From the IMG/VR virus record IMGVR_UViG_3300029787_000046, positions 1-57,813 of that record: 57,813 bases of DNA. The stretch is one strand, 5' to 3'. The notes beneath the pieces are model-generated. The model was given only the letters and a program-made list of their open reading frames with translations. It was not told the DNA's origin and did no database searches. Both the position numbers and the translations under genes were made by a program. Shown in pieces: positions 1 to 7,114 of the stretch (position 1 is its first letter; each line of letters starts with the position of its first letter). This stretch comes from a virus.

Positions 1-144
1 TCAAGCCTGTCCCACTTTCGGGCAAGCATCATGAACGCACCTACGCCACCTCTTTGTTTCCAACTGTTTCCGTAACTCTGCTCTGCCTTATGTAGTTTTG
101 TAACATCTACTTGTGCTACTTTTTCTACGATTGTAATCATTTCA
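1..144. repeat. Terminal direct repeat, left copy
   Basis: These 144 bases recur at 57670-57813 in the same orientation with a single difference (A at 90, G at 57759). This is what remains when a circular or circularly permuted genome is written as a line. The repeat lies inside a coding region, the junction gene, so it does not look like a dedicated attachment or cohesive site. Confidence 0.95.
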
Positions 145-182
145 CTGTAGTTATACTCAACTTTATCTAACTCAACACGCAT
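1..182 (-). CDS. Junction gene, 5' part (conserved small phage protein)
   Basis: This is the start of a protein of about 126 residues whose remainder is at 57471-57669. It begins with ATG at 182-180, overlapping the stop of the thymidylate-synthase homologue as TAATG, so translation is probably coupled. The first residues read MRVELDKVEYNYSE and lead straight into the MITIVEKVAQ segment seen at the other end of the window. The gene is cut only by linearisation and is not broken. See the entry at 57471 for the body of the protein. Confidence 0.85.
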   Translation of the reverse strand, partial: MRVELDKVEYNYSEMITIVEKVAQVDVTKLHKAEQSYGNSWKQRGGVGAFMMLARKWDRL

Positions 183-1228
183 TATGTTCTCCTCTCTAAC
201 CATTCAAGACACGCTTTACGCCATGCCCTATCGTTAATTGTTGTTGCCTCTATTATGGCTTCATCCATAAATAGTTTGTTTGTATCTTTACTTTTCCATG
301 CTTTCCAAGATTTAATCATAGGTGTTGCTGTTGTATTCAAGTAATCATTTATTGCACCTGTGTCTTCAACTCTTCGCCTATTATTGTGCTTTAATCTTGT
401 TTTACTGGCCTCGTTATCACCTCCCCATCTTTTAAACCACTGGCTAAGTTCTTGATCAAAAGTAGCAGGGTTATCTATTAATGGTGGAGAGGCATAGCTT
501 AACCCATCATCTGCTATAGTAAGATACGGTTCATAATCTAACGGTAAATTATCTAACTTTTGTAATGTGTCTACATAAGCATGAAGATTATTACTAAACT
601 GATAGTAAATCCCCACCCGAAGTCCGCACATTGTTGCCATATACTCTAGTAAAAAAGACATATGCACAGCGTTAGCTCCGTAAGCTCCCCAGATCATATC
701 ATTACTACGATTAGCTACAGTCATATTTAGTTTGCCCTTACGAGACCAAAAATAAATCTGGGTATTACAGGGGTAGTCTTTGCCATCATTATCTTCCTGC
801 AAATCTTCCCATGGATCCCACATCCCAATAACTGTTCTTCTATCATTTGGATAATTCCTCAGCCTATGGATAGCAGTTAATAATTGATCTTTTGTAAACC
901 ATTCTCTCCATCTAAAACCATATGCCCCATGAAAATGCTCACCATCATCACTGTAAGTATTTATCCTGCCATTAAACTGGCTAATCCATTCTACATCATT
1001 ACGCCCTGCTAACATCCATAAAGATTCCATAAAGTGGAAGTATGGGTTGGCATCTCGTTGTGGATAAAACAGTACTCGTTCACGGCTATCTGTATAAGTT
1101 GTCATAACAGGGGTGGGGAACTCTAAAGCTGCCCCATTACGAGTTTGCACTTCTACTCCGTTAACTTCTAATGCTTGTTTAGCTAGGTATAACGCCTCGC
1201 TTACGTTTCTTGCGTGTATCGACTGCAT
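182..1228 (-). CDS. Thymidylate synthase family enzyme (dTMP synthase or dUMP/dCMP hydroxymethylase)
   Basis: This 348-residue protein of the ThyA fold should transfer a one-carbon unit from methylene-tetrahydrofolate to C5 of a pyrimidine nucleotide. I see paired arginines in NDRRT (about 129-132), the nucleophilic cysteine in DYPCNTQ (Cys154), NRSNDMIWGAYGANA (173-187, with the phosphate-binding Arg-Ser and an Asn where ThyA has its base-reading Asn177) and SNNLHAYVD (212-220). The sequence around the catalytic centre departs strongly from bacterial ThyA. The retained Asn favours a dUMP rather than a dCMP substrate. Phages with hypermodified thymine make 5-hydroxymethyl-dUMP with a relative of this enzyme, and the genes just upstream (glycosyltransferase, ADDT-like protein) make that role plausible here. 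A plain dTMP synthase cannot be excluded from sequence alone. Confidence 0.85.
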   Translation of the reverse strand: MQSIHARNVSEALYLAKQALEVNGVEVQTRNGAALEFPTPVMTTYTDSRERVLFYPQRDANPYFHFMESLWMLAGRNDVEWISQFNGRINTYSDDGEHFHGAYGFRWREWFTKDQLLTAIHRLRNYPNDRRTVIGMWDPWEDLQEDNDGKDYPCNTQIYFWSRKGKLNMTVANRSNDMIWGAYGANAVHMSFLLEYMATMCGLRVGIYYQFSNNLHAYVDTLQKLDNLPLDYEPYLTIADDGLSYASPPLIDNPATFDQELSQWFKRWGGDNEASKTRLKHNNRRRVEDTGAINDYLNTTATPMIKSWKAWKSKDTNKLFMDEAIIEATTINDRAWRKACLEWLERRT

Positions 1229-1251
1229 ATTAGCCTCCTCGATGGTTGTTA

Positions 1252-2571
1252 TTATAGTTGGGTATGGTAACCTTGTTGTGTATAGTCATAGCGTTCTTCG
1301 AGTAGCGTCGAAAGCCTCGGTAAACCAAAGAACTGTAGGTTTTTATTGCAATCGATAATTAGCTGAATATTCTGTTCTGGGTGACCTTTTTCAAGAAAAT
1401 GCGTTGGTTGAGTTACAATGTCTACATATTCTTGCGCTACGTTCCGCATATCAAACTTATTTAACAACCCTAGATTATTGTGTCGCATTGTTTCCCACTG
1501 TTCCTTATTAGTTAGCCCCTCATTTACTATATCCCCAAACTCTTCGGGTGTAGCTGTATGGGGTATCTCTATGTAGTTTTGCCCAGACTTAAATATCTGG
1601 CTGTTTTTCATACCCAAATCTGTAGCCATTGGTACAGCACCTTTGATCATAGCCTCTACCGTTGTACGATTAAAATGTGCGCCATAGTCAGAATACTTTT
1701 TAGAAAAGCTAGGGTCTATCTGTAGCTTAGTTTCACCAAGCAATCGCAATACTTCTTCATTAGGTACAACACCATGATAACTCATACCTGTATTGAGGGC
1801 GATTGCCCATATACGGTTACCCTGTGCATCAAAATACTTTGGTTTGCATTTATCTTTACTTGTCATATACCTGTATTCAATCCCTGCCCCACCGACTACA
1901 ACAGTCTCTTTTATAAACGGTACAGCACGAACCAAAGTATCCACTCGTTTCCACGCTTTAAATATTTGGATTGCCAATGCACCACTACGTTGATCAAAAT
2001 CATAACCAAAATCCCCATGTATTTTAAATGGGTTTAAGATTAACTTGCGTGGAATATCTAAATATTGTGCCGAGTTATAGGCACTTTCATGAACGCATAC
2101 AGCGGCATGAAAATATTCTGAAACAGAGATAAGGTGTGGATACAACTTAGGTAAATTGCCATCATGTATGATAGCAATGTTTTTGCTACCATGATCATAC
2201 AGATCTAGCCAAGCTTTGATTTCTGTGTTATCTTTATTAAGAGTAGGTACAGGTATATGCCAAAGAACGGCATCGTATTTACTACACTTTTCTTTAAATA
2301 GCTCTCGTGCCTGTTTGCTCACATAAGGTATCTTGGGTATACCCTTCCACCCTCGTGCTTGGTGAAACTTATACCCTGTCCCACCTTCTAAAGATTTATA
2401 ATCTCCATCCCTACCGCGGATTGGTGATCTATTAGAAACAGCACTTTTAGGAACGAGCATACAAAAGTCTACTTCATGCCCTAACTCTTTTAAGCCTTTA
2501 GCCAAATACTCAGCATGGTTAATTATGCCACCATAATCTTGTATTTGGAATAGTGTCATTAAGAACTTCAT
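1252..2571 (-). CDS. GT-B glycosyltransferase (GT4-like)
   Basis: This 439-residue protein has the two-lobed look of a GT-B glycosyltransferase. The N-terminal lobe has DYGGIINHAEYLAKGL (12-27, acceptor side) followed by Rossmann-type strands. The C-terminal lobe has FNRTTVEAMIKGAVPMATD (about 318-336), the usual nucleotide-sugar-binding Glu-rich helix region. Its ATG overlaps the stop of the ADDT-like gene as ATGA, so the two are probably translated together. Located between that gene and a thymidylate-synthase homologue, it is a candidate DNA glycosyltransferase acting on 5-hydroxymethyl-pyrimidine. A role in sugar transfer to host surface polymers is the main alternative. The family assignment is firm; the acceptor is inference. 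Confidence 0.8.
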   Translation of the reverse strand: MKFLMTLFQIQDYGGIINHAEYLAKGLKELGHEVDFCMLVPKSAVSNRSPIRGRDGDYKSLEGGTGYKFHQARGWKGIPKIPYVSKQARELFKEKCSKYDAVLWHIPVPTLNKDNTEIKAWLDLYDHGSKNIAIIHDGNLPKLYPHLISVSEYFHAAVCVHESAYNSAQYLDIPRKLILNPFKIHGDFGYDFDQRSGALAIQIFKAWKRVDTLVRAVPFIKETVVVGGAGIEYRYMTSKDKCKPKYFDAQGNRIWAIALNTGMSYHGVVPNEEVLRLLGETKLQIDPSFSKKYSDYGAHFNRTTVEAMIKGAVPMATDLGMKNSQIFKSGQNYIEIPHTATPEEFGDIVNEGLTNKEQWETMRHNNLGLLNKFDMRNVAQEYVDIVTQPTHFLEKGHPEQNIQLIIDCNKNLQFFGLPRLSTLLEERYDYTQQGYHTQL

Positions 2572-3479
2572 TCTACAGTCCCTTTCTTAAAGTTATCGTT
2601 TGATAATATATTGGCGTTATATCTACTCCTAGGCGTACCTTGTCCCAAACGCACACGTTCGTATTTATCCCACTCACATAAGCTATGCTCTATAGTACGC
2701 ATATCTACACGAGCTACAGGCACATGAGGTTTACAATGCTTAGGAGCTTCAGCTAATAACAGTTGCATTTCAGTATTTGCTACTTGTTGATTCATGCCTT
2801 TTTTAAGGTCACGCAAATGTATACGGTTTAATCCTCGCTTGGCTCCAGGACCTGCGTTAGCCCACGAGAATTGATCTTTCGCGGCTTCCAACACAGGTGT
2901 GTAGTTGAGATCCGTAACCACCTCGTACGACATAAAACCTCCCCCTCCCCACCCTTTATAGGAACCCATCGCTTGGTGGAGCTCTTGGAGGGATAAAGAT
3001 TCATTGGCAATCTTGGAAAGTGCCTCCTTTTTCTCCCAAATGGGCGCAAGAAAATAGTCAACTACGACCTCCGATTTTGGTGCTTTTAACCCTTGATTTG
3101 TGATTATATACGCACCAGTAAAAGTTCGTAAACCTTTTGACAACCGATCTTCAATCAATTGTTTAGTTTTAGTTTTATCCCACCCATCATCTTCGTACAC
3201 CCACTTGTGAGCATCGGCAAACTCACTTGTGCCGATCATACGAAATAAGCAACAGTTAAAAATAATTTCACCATGTGGACGGTTGTGGTTTGGTTTAGTC
3301 CAGTTCTCACGCATCCACACAGTTACTTTATCATTTTCACGAAAAGGGTTTGTAAACTTGTAGTCTTGAAGAATTCTATCTTCTGTCCACGGTGGTATTT
3401 CGTCGGCTACCCTACGTTGGTAAATAGAATGTCTTTCATTTATCCAACCAAAGTATCTTTCTACAGCTTCGGTGTCCAT
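2568..3479 (-). CDS. ADDT / 5-hmdU-kinase helical-domain family protein (formerly aGPT-PPlase)
   Basis: This 303-residue protein carries the signature of the alpha-helical family first described as alpha-glutamyl/putrescinyl-thymine pyrophosphorylases. Members were later linked to 5-hydroxymethyl-dU kinases and amino-acid:DNA transferases that hypermodify thymine in phage DNA. Visible landmarks are YFGWINERHSIYQRR (9-23), PWTEDRILQDYKFTNPFREN (30-49), an EIIFNCCLFRMIG helix (71-83), GGGGFMSYEVVTDLNYTP (178-195) and the glycosylase-like NAGPGAKRGLNRI (208-220). No P-loop kinase domain is fused to it, unlike the full-length kinases. It lies between a glycosyltransferase (4-base overlap) and an unknown gene (3-base gap). 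It should act on the DNA itself; which reaction it performs cannot be read from the sequence. Confidence 0.75.
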   Translation of the reverse strand: MDTEAVERYFGWINERHSIYQRRVADEIPPWTEDRILQDYKFTNPFRENDKVTVWMRENWTKPNHNRPHGEIIFNCCLFRMIGTSEFADAHKWVYEDDGWDKTKTKQLIEDRLSKGLRTFTGAYIITNQGLKAPKSEVVVDYFLAPIWEKKEALSKIANESLSLQELHQAMGSYKGWGGGGFMSYEVVTDLNYTPVLEAAKDQFSWANAGPGAKRGLNRIHLRDLKKGMNQQVANTEMQLLLAEAPKHCKPHVPVARVDMRTIEHSLCEWDKYERVRLGQGTPRSRYNANILSNDNFKKGTVE

Positions 3480-3482
3480 AGC

Positions 3483-4124
3483 TTACTCCTCTAACTTTAT
3501 GGCTCCTGCCTTTACAGCAATTTTAATATCTACCCCACCTCCTGGAGAAGGATCTAAAGCACGAAGTTTTTCCATCGCTTCAGCTACAGTAGTGCATCCC
3601 ATAACAACCTGCATATTACGATGACGATTTGTACCTGAACGGATTGGGGGGTCTACCATAAGAGAAACTATTTTAGTAGTTTTTTCAAAACGAGGGCGCA
3701 CCTCTTTTTCTGCTTTTTGCGCTTTATTATTAAATTGATCTACATGAATTGTAGTAGCGTATGGAGCATCGGTATCATTCATTTGGTTTTCCTTTTTCCA
3801 TGGTTTAACACAAAACAGCACGAGTTCATGGAGCTTCTGTGCCGCTATCTCTTTATTCTGAAACTTATTCTTCATATTTCGGTATGTAGTAAGGTCAGTA
3901 AAAAACCTTTGGTGAGCTTTTTTACTGTTGAGTAAAATGCTGAGCCATGTGCCTTCAAGCTCATCTTGTTGCCAATTATCTATTAATTGTCTGGGTTCTT
4001 TGTCGCTGTAAACCATGCTGTACTGGTCTATAAACTTGCAATCTTTCATAGAGGCTAACGAAGTAAAAGACAGCACTTGGTAAGGGCTGTTCTCATTGTT
4101 ACTTTCACATATCGCATAGTGCAT
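3483..4124 (-). CDS. Unknown protein at the head of the modification group
   Basis: I do not recognise this 213-residue protein. The first 110 residues are helical with conserved-looking tryptophans and a Lys-rich stretch. The last 70 form a separate basic module starting near KTTKIVSLMVDPPIRSGTNR and containing CTTVAEAMEKLRAL, a helix-turn-helix-like layout that could bind DNA. It is preceded by a TAGAAAGGG ribosome-binding leader and a hairpin (4149-4182), so it probably starts its own translation block. It is followed three bases later by the ADDT-like gene, so a part in DNA modification or its regulation is possible by context only. Confidence 0.65.
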   Translation of the reverse strand: MHYAICESNNENSPYQVLSFTSLASMKDCKFIDQYSMVYSDKEPRQLIDNWQQDELEGTWLSILLNSKKAHQRFFTDLTTYRNMKNKFQNKEIAAQKLHELVLFCVKPWKKENQMNDTDAPYATTIHVDQFNNKAQKAEKEVRPRFEKTTKIVSLMVDPPIRSGTNRHRNMQVVMGCTTVAEAMEKLRALDPSPGGGVDIKIAVKAGAIKLEE

Positions 4125-4148
4125 TTAATTCCCTTTCTATGGAAAACA

Positions 4149-4182
4149 GGTAGTGTTCATATTCTAGTATACGAACACTACC
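4149..4182 (-). terminator. Hairpin with 10-bp stem after the DUF932 gene
   Basis: GGTAGTGTTC at 4149-4158 pairs perfectly with GAACACTACC at 4173-4182, and three more inner pairs follow after one mismatch. On the minus strand it lies 24 bases after the DUF932 stop and is followed by TGTTTTCC, a weak U tract. It may be a partial terminator or an RNA-processing/stability hairpin between two early genes. Confidence 0.55.
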
Positions 4183-4205
4183 AAGACAACATTTACTTTA
4201 TCAAG

Positions 4206-5234
4206 TTAAGCTACGTTAGCATACTCAATAGCTTTTGTCAATGCTTTACGTTTAGTGTTTGCACCAGACCCAAACCATGCAGAGTGCAACGCATTACCTT
4301 CAGCTAAAGATTTTTTCTGGTGATCAACTACATAGGTCACAGCATTTACTGCTCCCCACCAAGTGCCACGAGCGGAAGATAGGTTTGCTCCTGGACTTGT
4401 TTCTACTGCCTCATGTACAAGTTCTGCTGTACGAGCAAACTCTTGGTGTAACGGAGGTAACGCATTTTGATTAGGTGCTTTAGCTCGTTCAATCAATAAA
4501 TTTGGTTGTAACAGCTCAGCAATAAAGTTGCTCACATCGAAGTCTTTAGCAGTTTTGCTTGCCAAGAACTCAGACTGTTCTTTGAAGTTTTGCATTTGGT
4601 GTCCACTAATGCCCAGAGCTTCTTCTGCTGCTTTGTGGATTTCTTCATCGAACATTTGTAAGTGTAGCACACGGAAACGCGAACCTTCTGCGTTCAATGC
4701 CATAGTGAGTGTATTATTGCAGACAACACGTATCGGTGTAAACATAACCGTCATCGCTTTGCCTACTTGATGGCTGTTGTTTAATAACAGATAACCACCT
4801 ACTTCATCGCCACCTGCGAGAGCAAACTCATCTTTAAGTTTTGCTAACCCCCAAATGTCTTTGCCATCTTTTAAACTACCTGCCGTTTCCATAGTCATGG
4901 AACCTGCTTCGGTAAACTTTTTGAAAAAGTCCATAACTTCTGAGTTTTGGAAAGGAACATAGCCTTCACCACATGGAGATAATATTTTGTTGTCGCTATC
5001 ACGAACAAGAAAATAATTGTCGGGACAACGCAAAAACCCTGCCTCGCCTGTTGGGTCTACAATATTCCAACAGTTTGGTTTGTCAACTGTGTAAGCAGGT
5101 CGCTTACTAACTGTCCAATCAATCTGGGCAGCTTTTAACATTTGGTCGGGCGACATATTGTCGTCAACCTTTTTGCCTAGACCATGCCAAGGAACTTGTC
5201 CTGCATAAGCCATCGTTTCTACTTCATGTGCCAT
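4206..5234 (-). CDS. DUF932 phage/plasmid-like protein
   Basis: This 342-residue protein matches the DUF932 family. It opens with MAHEVETMAYAGQVPWHGLG (1-20), the typical start of these proteins. It also has the conserved GYVPFQNSEVMDFF (91-104), a central beta-rich core with GGYLLLNNSHQ, and a C-terminal TWWGAVNAVTYVVDH helix. The family occurs in phages, plasmids and conjugative elements next to replication and recombination genes. Its molecular function is not established. The gene begins after a GAGAAAGGAG leader, 20 bases below the 5255 gene. Confidence 0.85.
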   Translation of the reverse strand: MAHEVETMAYAGQVPWHGLGKKVDDNMSPDQMLKAAQIDWTVSKRPAYTVDKPNCWNIVDPTGEAGFLRCPDNYFLVRDSDNKILSPCGEGYVPFQNSEVMDFFKKFTEAGSMTMETAGSLKDGKDIWGLAKLKDEFALAGGDEVGGYLLLNNSHQVGKAMTVMFTPIRVVCNNTLTMALNAEGSRFRVLHLQMFDEEIHKAAEEALGISGHQMQNFKEQSEFLASKTAKDFDVSNFIAELLQPNLLIERAKAPNQNALPPLHQEFARTAELVHEAVETSPGANLSSARGTWWGAVNAVTYVVDHQKKSLAEGNALHSAWFGSGANTKRKALTKAIEYANVA

Positions 5235-5254
5235 TTAAATACTCCTTTCTCGAG

Positions 5255-5515
5255 TTAATGTGTTGGCATTGTTACGACAGGTAAGCTGTCGTATGTTTTA
5301 AACGGTATGTCGATCCACGCATCAGAGTCTGCTGTTAATAATAAACGAACACGCATCTCCACATCGTTGTGTGGCATTGTCCATACAATCGGGTACTTAT
5401 TGTCTTCATCAAGCTCTGATAAATACTTTGGTTCAAGCGTACGATTACGATTAGTGCGAATCGCAGTTTTATTAGCCTTTACCAAAAGGTCTTTGGTGAA
5501 ATATTTTACCTGCAT
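5255..5515 (-). CDS. Small unknown early protein
   Basis: This 86-residue protein is basic at the N-terminus (NKTAIRTNRNRT) and acidic in the middle (SELDEDN), with no motif I recognise. It is the first gene behind the sigma70-like promoter at 5548-5575 and has the leader TAGAAAGGG before its ATG. It therefore starts a transcription block that continues into DUF932. Confidence 0.65.
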   Translation of the reverse strand: MQVKYFTKDLLVKANKTAIRTNRNRTLEPKYLSELDEDNKYPIVWTMPHNDVEMRVRLLLTADSDAWIDIPFKTYDSLPVVTMPTH

Positions 5516-5547
5516 TTTATCCCTTTCTATGTTTTTAATGCTACACC

Positions 5548-5575
5548 ATAATACACGCAGTGTTAGTCTTGATAA
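5548..5575 (-). promoter_or_regulatory. Sigma70-like promoter, class 2 (copy 1)
   Basis: On the minus strand: -35 TTATCA (5570-5575), 16-base spacer, -10 TATTAT (5548-5553). The -35 and the bases after it, TTATCAAGACTAAC, match the promoter at 53267-53294 in 13 of 14 positions, and the spacer and -10 box are the same. It lies 33 bases upstream of the ATG of the 86-residue gene. Confidence 0.7.
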
Positions 5576-5596
5576 GCGTTTATTTATCTTGTTTGT

Positions 5597-7114
5597 TCAG
5601 TAGGGCAACGCATATCCTTGACTATACATAGGATGTATCAAATGTATATTATTTATGGCTCTGGTAAGTCCAACATAAAATACTCTTGTTTCATCTTCTT
5701 CATAGGTATGTATTTTACGCCACATTGAGTATGGTCGTTTCATTGTATCAGTTAATAGCATTACGTTAGTTGCTTGAGCACCTTTAGCTGAATGAATAGT
5801 AGAGATTCGTAGTCGAGGTGTTTCGGTCAAACTTTCACCTTTTCGTAAACAAGCTTTTATATACGTCTTATCTCTTTGATTTATTTTGCCTAGCCCGATA
5901 TCCCATGGATGGTTGTGCAACAAACCGTGATTGTTTTGTAACTCTTGCAAACTGTAGAAAGAACCTTCCTCACCATCGGGCATAGTTTTGCAGCCATACT
6001 TTACTTGACTGTTTAGCATCATGTGTTTGTACACGAGCAAGACTTGTTCTTTACTGAGCTTGTTGCCTTCTCGTAAATATTCCCATAATCTGACTGCTTC
6101 TAAAACCTTACTGTCAATACTTTTAGATCCATTGTAGATATATAAATGTCCTCGCCTTCTTACTTCTTCCTCTATTTGTTGAGCTCCTCGGGTAGTTCTA
6201 CTTAGTAGTAACCAGTCACCTTCTGATAAACTCACCTCTTCAGAATGGCGATGCCAAGTTATATTACCTTCTTCTTGTCTTGGTTCAAACTCTTTTTCCC
6301 TGCGTCCCACTATTGTTTTGATTACATTGTGGCTGAGTGTATGGTGCGAAGAAGGAATACGATAACTTTTATTTAGTAATGTCACATCACCTTCAAGACC
6401 TACAAAGTAATTTACATCTGCTCCTGCCCAACGGTAAATAGCTTGGTCATCATCCCCTGCTACATAACATATCTTGCTTTTTTGTTCTAACTGTCTTACC
6501 ATTTCCCACTGCAAAGGTGACAGGTCTTGGGCTTCATCTATAAATACTACTTCTAATTTAGGGCAAAGGTCACGCTCTACAAAAGCCTCTAACATTCCGG
6601 TATAATCATATAGCCCATAAGAGTTTTTCCAATGCTCTATACCTCTGTTTACATAATCAACCCTAGCCCAATCTGTTTTCAATGGTACGATACTGTCATT
6701 GTAAATCTTGCGTAACGGTTGGCGTAGTATACGAGCAATATTAATAATTTCAAGGAATTTGTCACCATAGCCAAAGTCTTTGTATGGTCCTTGTTCTACA
6801 TTACCTCCTCCATAAAACTTTCCTATCTTTAACCAATCAGCTATTTCTTGGTACTTATCTGGTGTAATCACTTGTGAATGGGTCAAACCTGCTTGCAAAA
6901 AAGCTAGACTATGTAGAGTTCTAAAGTAAGGTAACTCTTTTTTAGATATATTAAACTTGGTACAAGCTCTTTCTATAGCTTCCTGTGCTGCTCTTCTTGT
7001 AAAAGCAAAGTACCCTATACGGTCTGGCGGTACACCAGAGGCAAGGTATTGTTCAACTAAGTTAAGAAGTTTAGTTGTCTTGCCTGTTCCTGGAGGTCCG
7101 AGCACGATGTGCAT
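5597..7114 (-). CDS. UvrD/Rep-type superfamily 1 DNA helicase
   Basis: This 505-residue SF1A helicase is shorter than cellular UvrD. Motif I is LGPPGTGKTTK (5-15), followed by the Q-like YFAFTRRAAQEA, motif II VVFIDEAQDLSPLQW (about 189-203), motif III AGDDDQAIYRWAGAD, motif V ISTIHSAKGAQATNVMLL and motif VI ETRVFYVGLTRAI near the C-terminus. All ATPase motifs are present, so it should be an active 3'-5' translocase that unwinds DNA ahead of the phage polymerase or during recombination. It overlaps the primase gene as TAATG (7114), so primase and helicase are made together. Confidence 0.9.
   Translation of the reverse strand: MHIVLGPPGTGKTTKLLNLVEQYLASGVPPDRIGYFAFTRRAAQEAIERACTKFNISKKELPYFRTLHSLAFLQAGLTHSQVITPDKYQEIADWLKIGKFYGGGNVEQGPYKDFGYGDKFLEIINIARILRQPLRKIYNDSIVPLKTDWARVDYVNRGIEHWKNSYGLYDYTGMLEAFVERDLCPKLEVVFIDEAQDLSPLQWEMVRQLEQKSKICYVAGDDDQAIYRWAGADVNYFVGLEGDVTLLNKSYRIPSSHHTLSHNVIKTIVGRREKEFEPRQEEGNITWHRHSEEVSLSEGDWLLLSRTTRGAQQIEEEVRRRGHLYIYNGSKSIDSKVLEAVRLWEYLREGNKLSKEQVLLVYKHMMLNSQVKYGCKTMPDGEEGSFYSLQELQNNHGLLHNHPWDIGLGKINQRDKTYIKACLRKGESLTETPRLRISTIHSAKGAQATNVMLLTDTMKRPYSMWRKIHTYEEDETRVFYVGLTRAINNIHLIHPMYSQGYALPY

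Noticed and set aside
1113-1358. Plus-strand ORFs opposite long minus-strand genes (for example 1113-1358, 1774-2037, 5307-5603, 42420-42890)
   Set aside because: They lie antisense to clearly coding genes, lack ribosome sites and have no recognisable protein features.
2828-3061. Alternate-frame ORF of 77 residues inside the ADDT-like gene
   Set aside because: The ADDT-like frame shows family motifs on both sides; this one has none.
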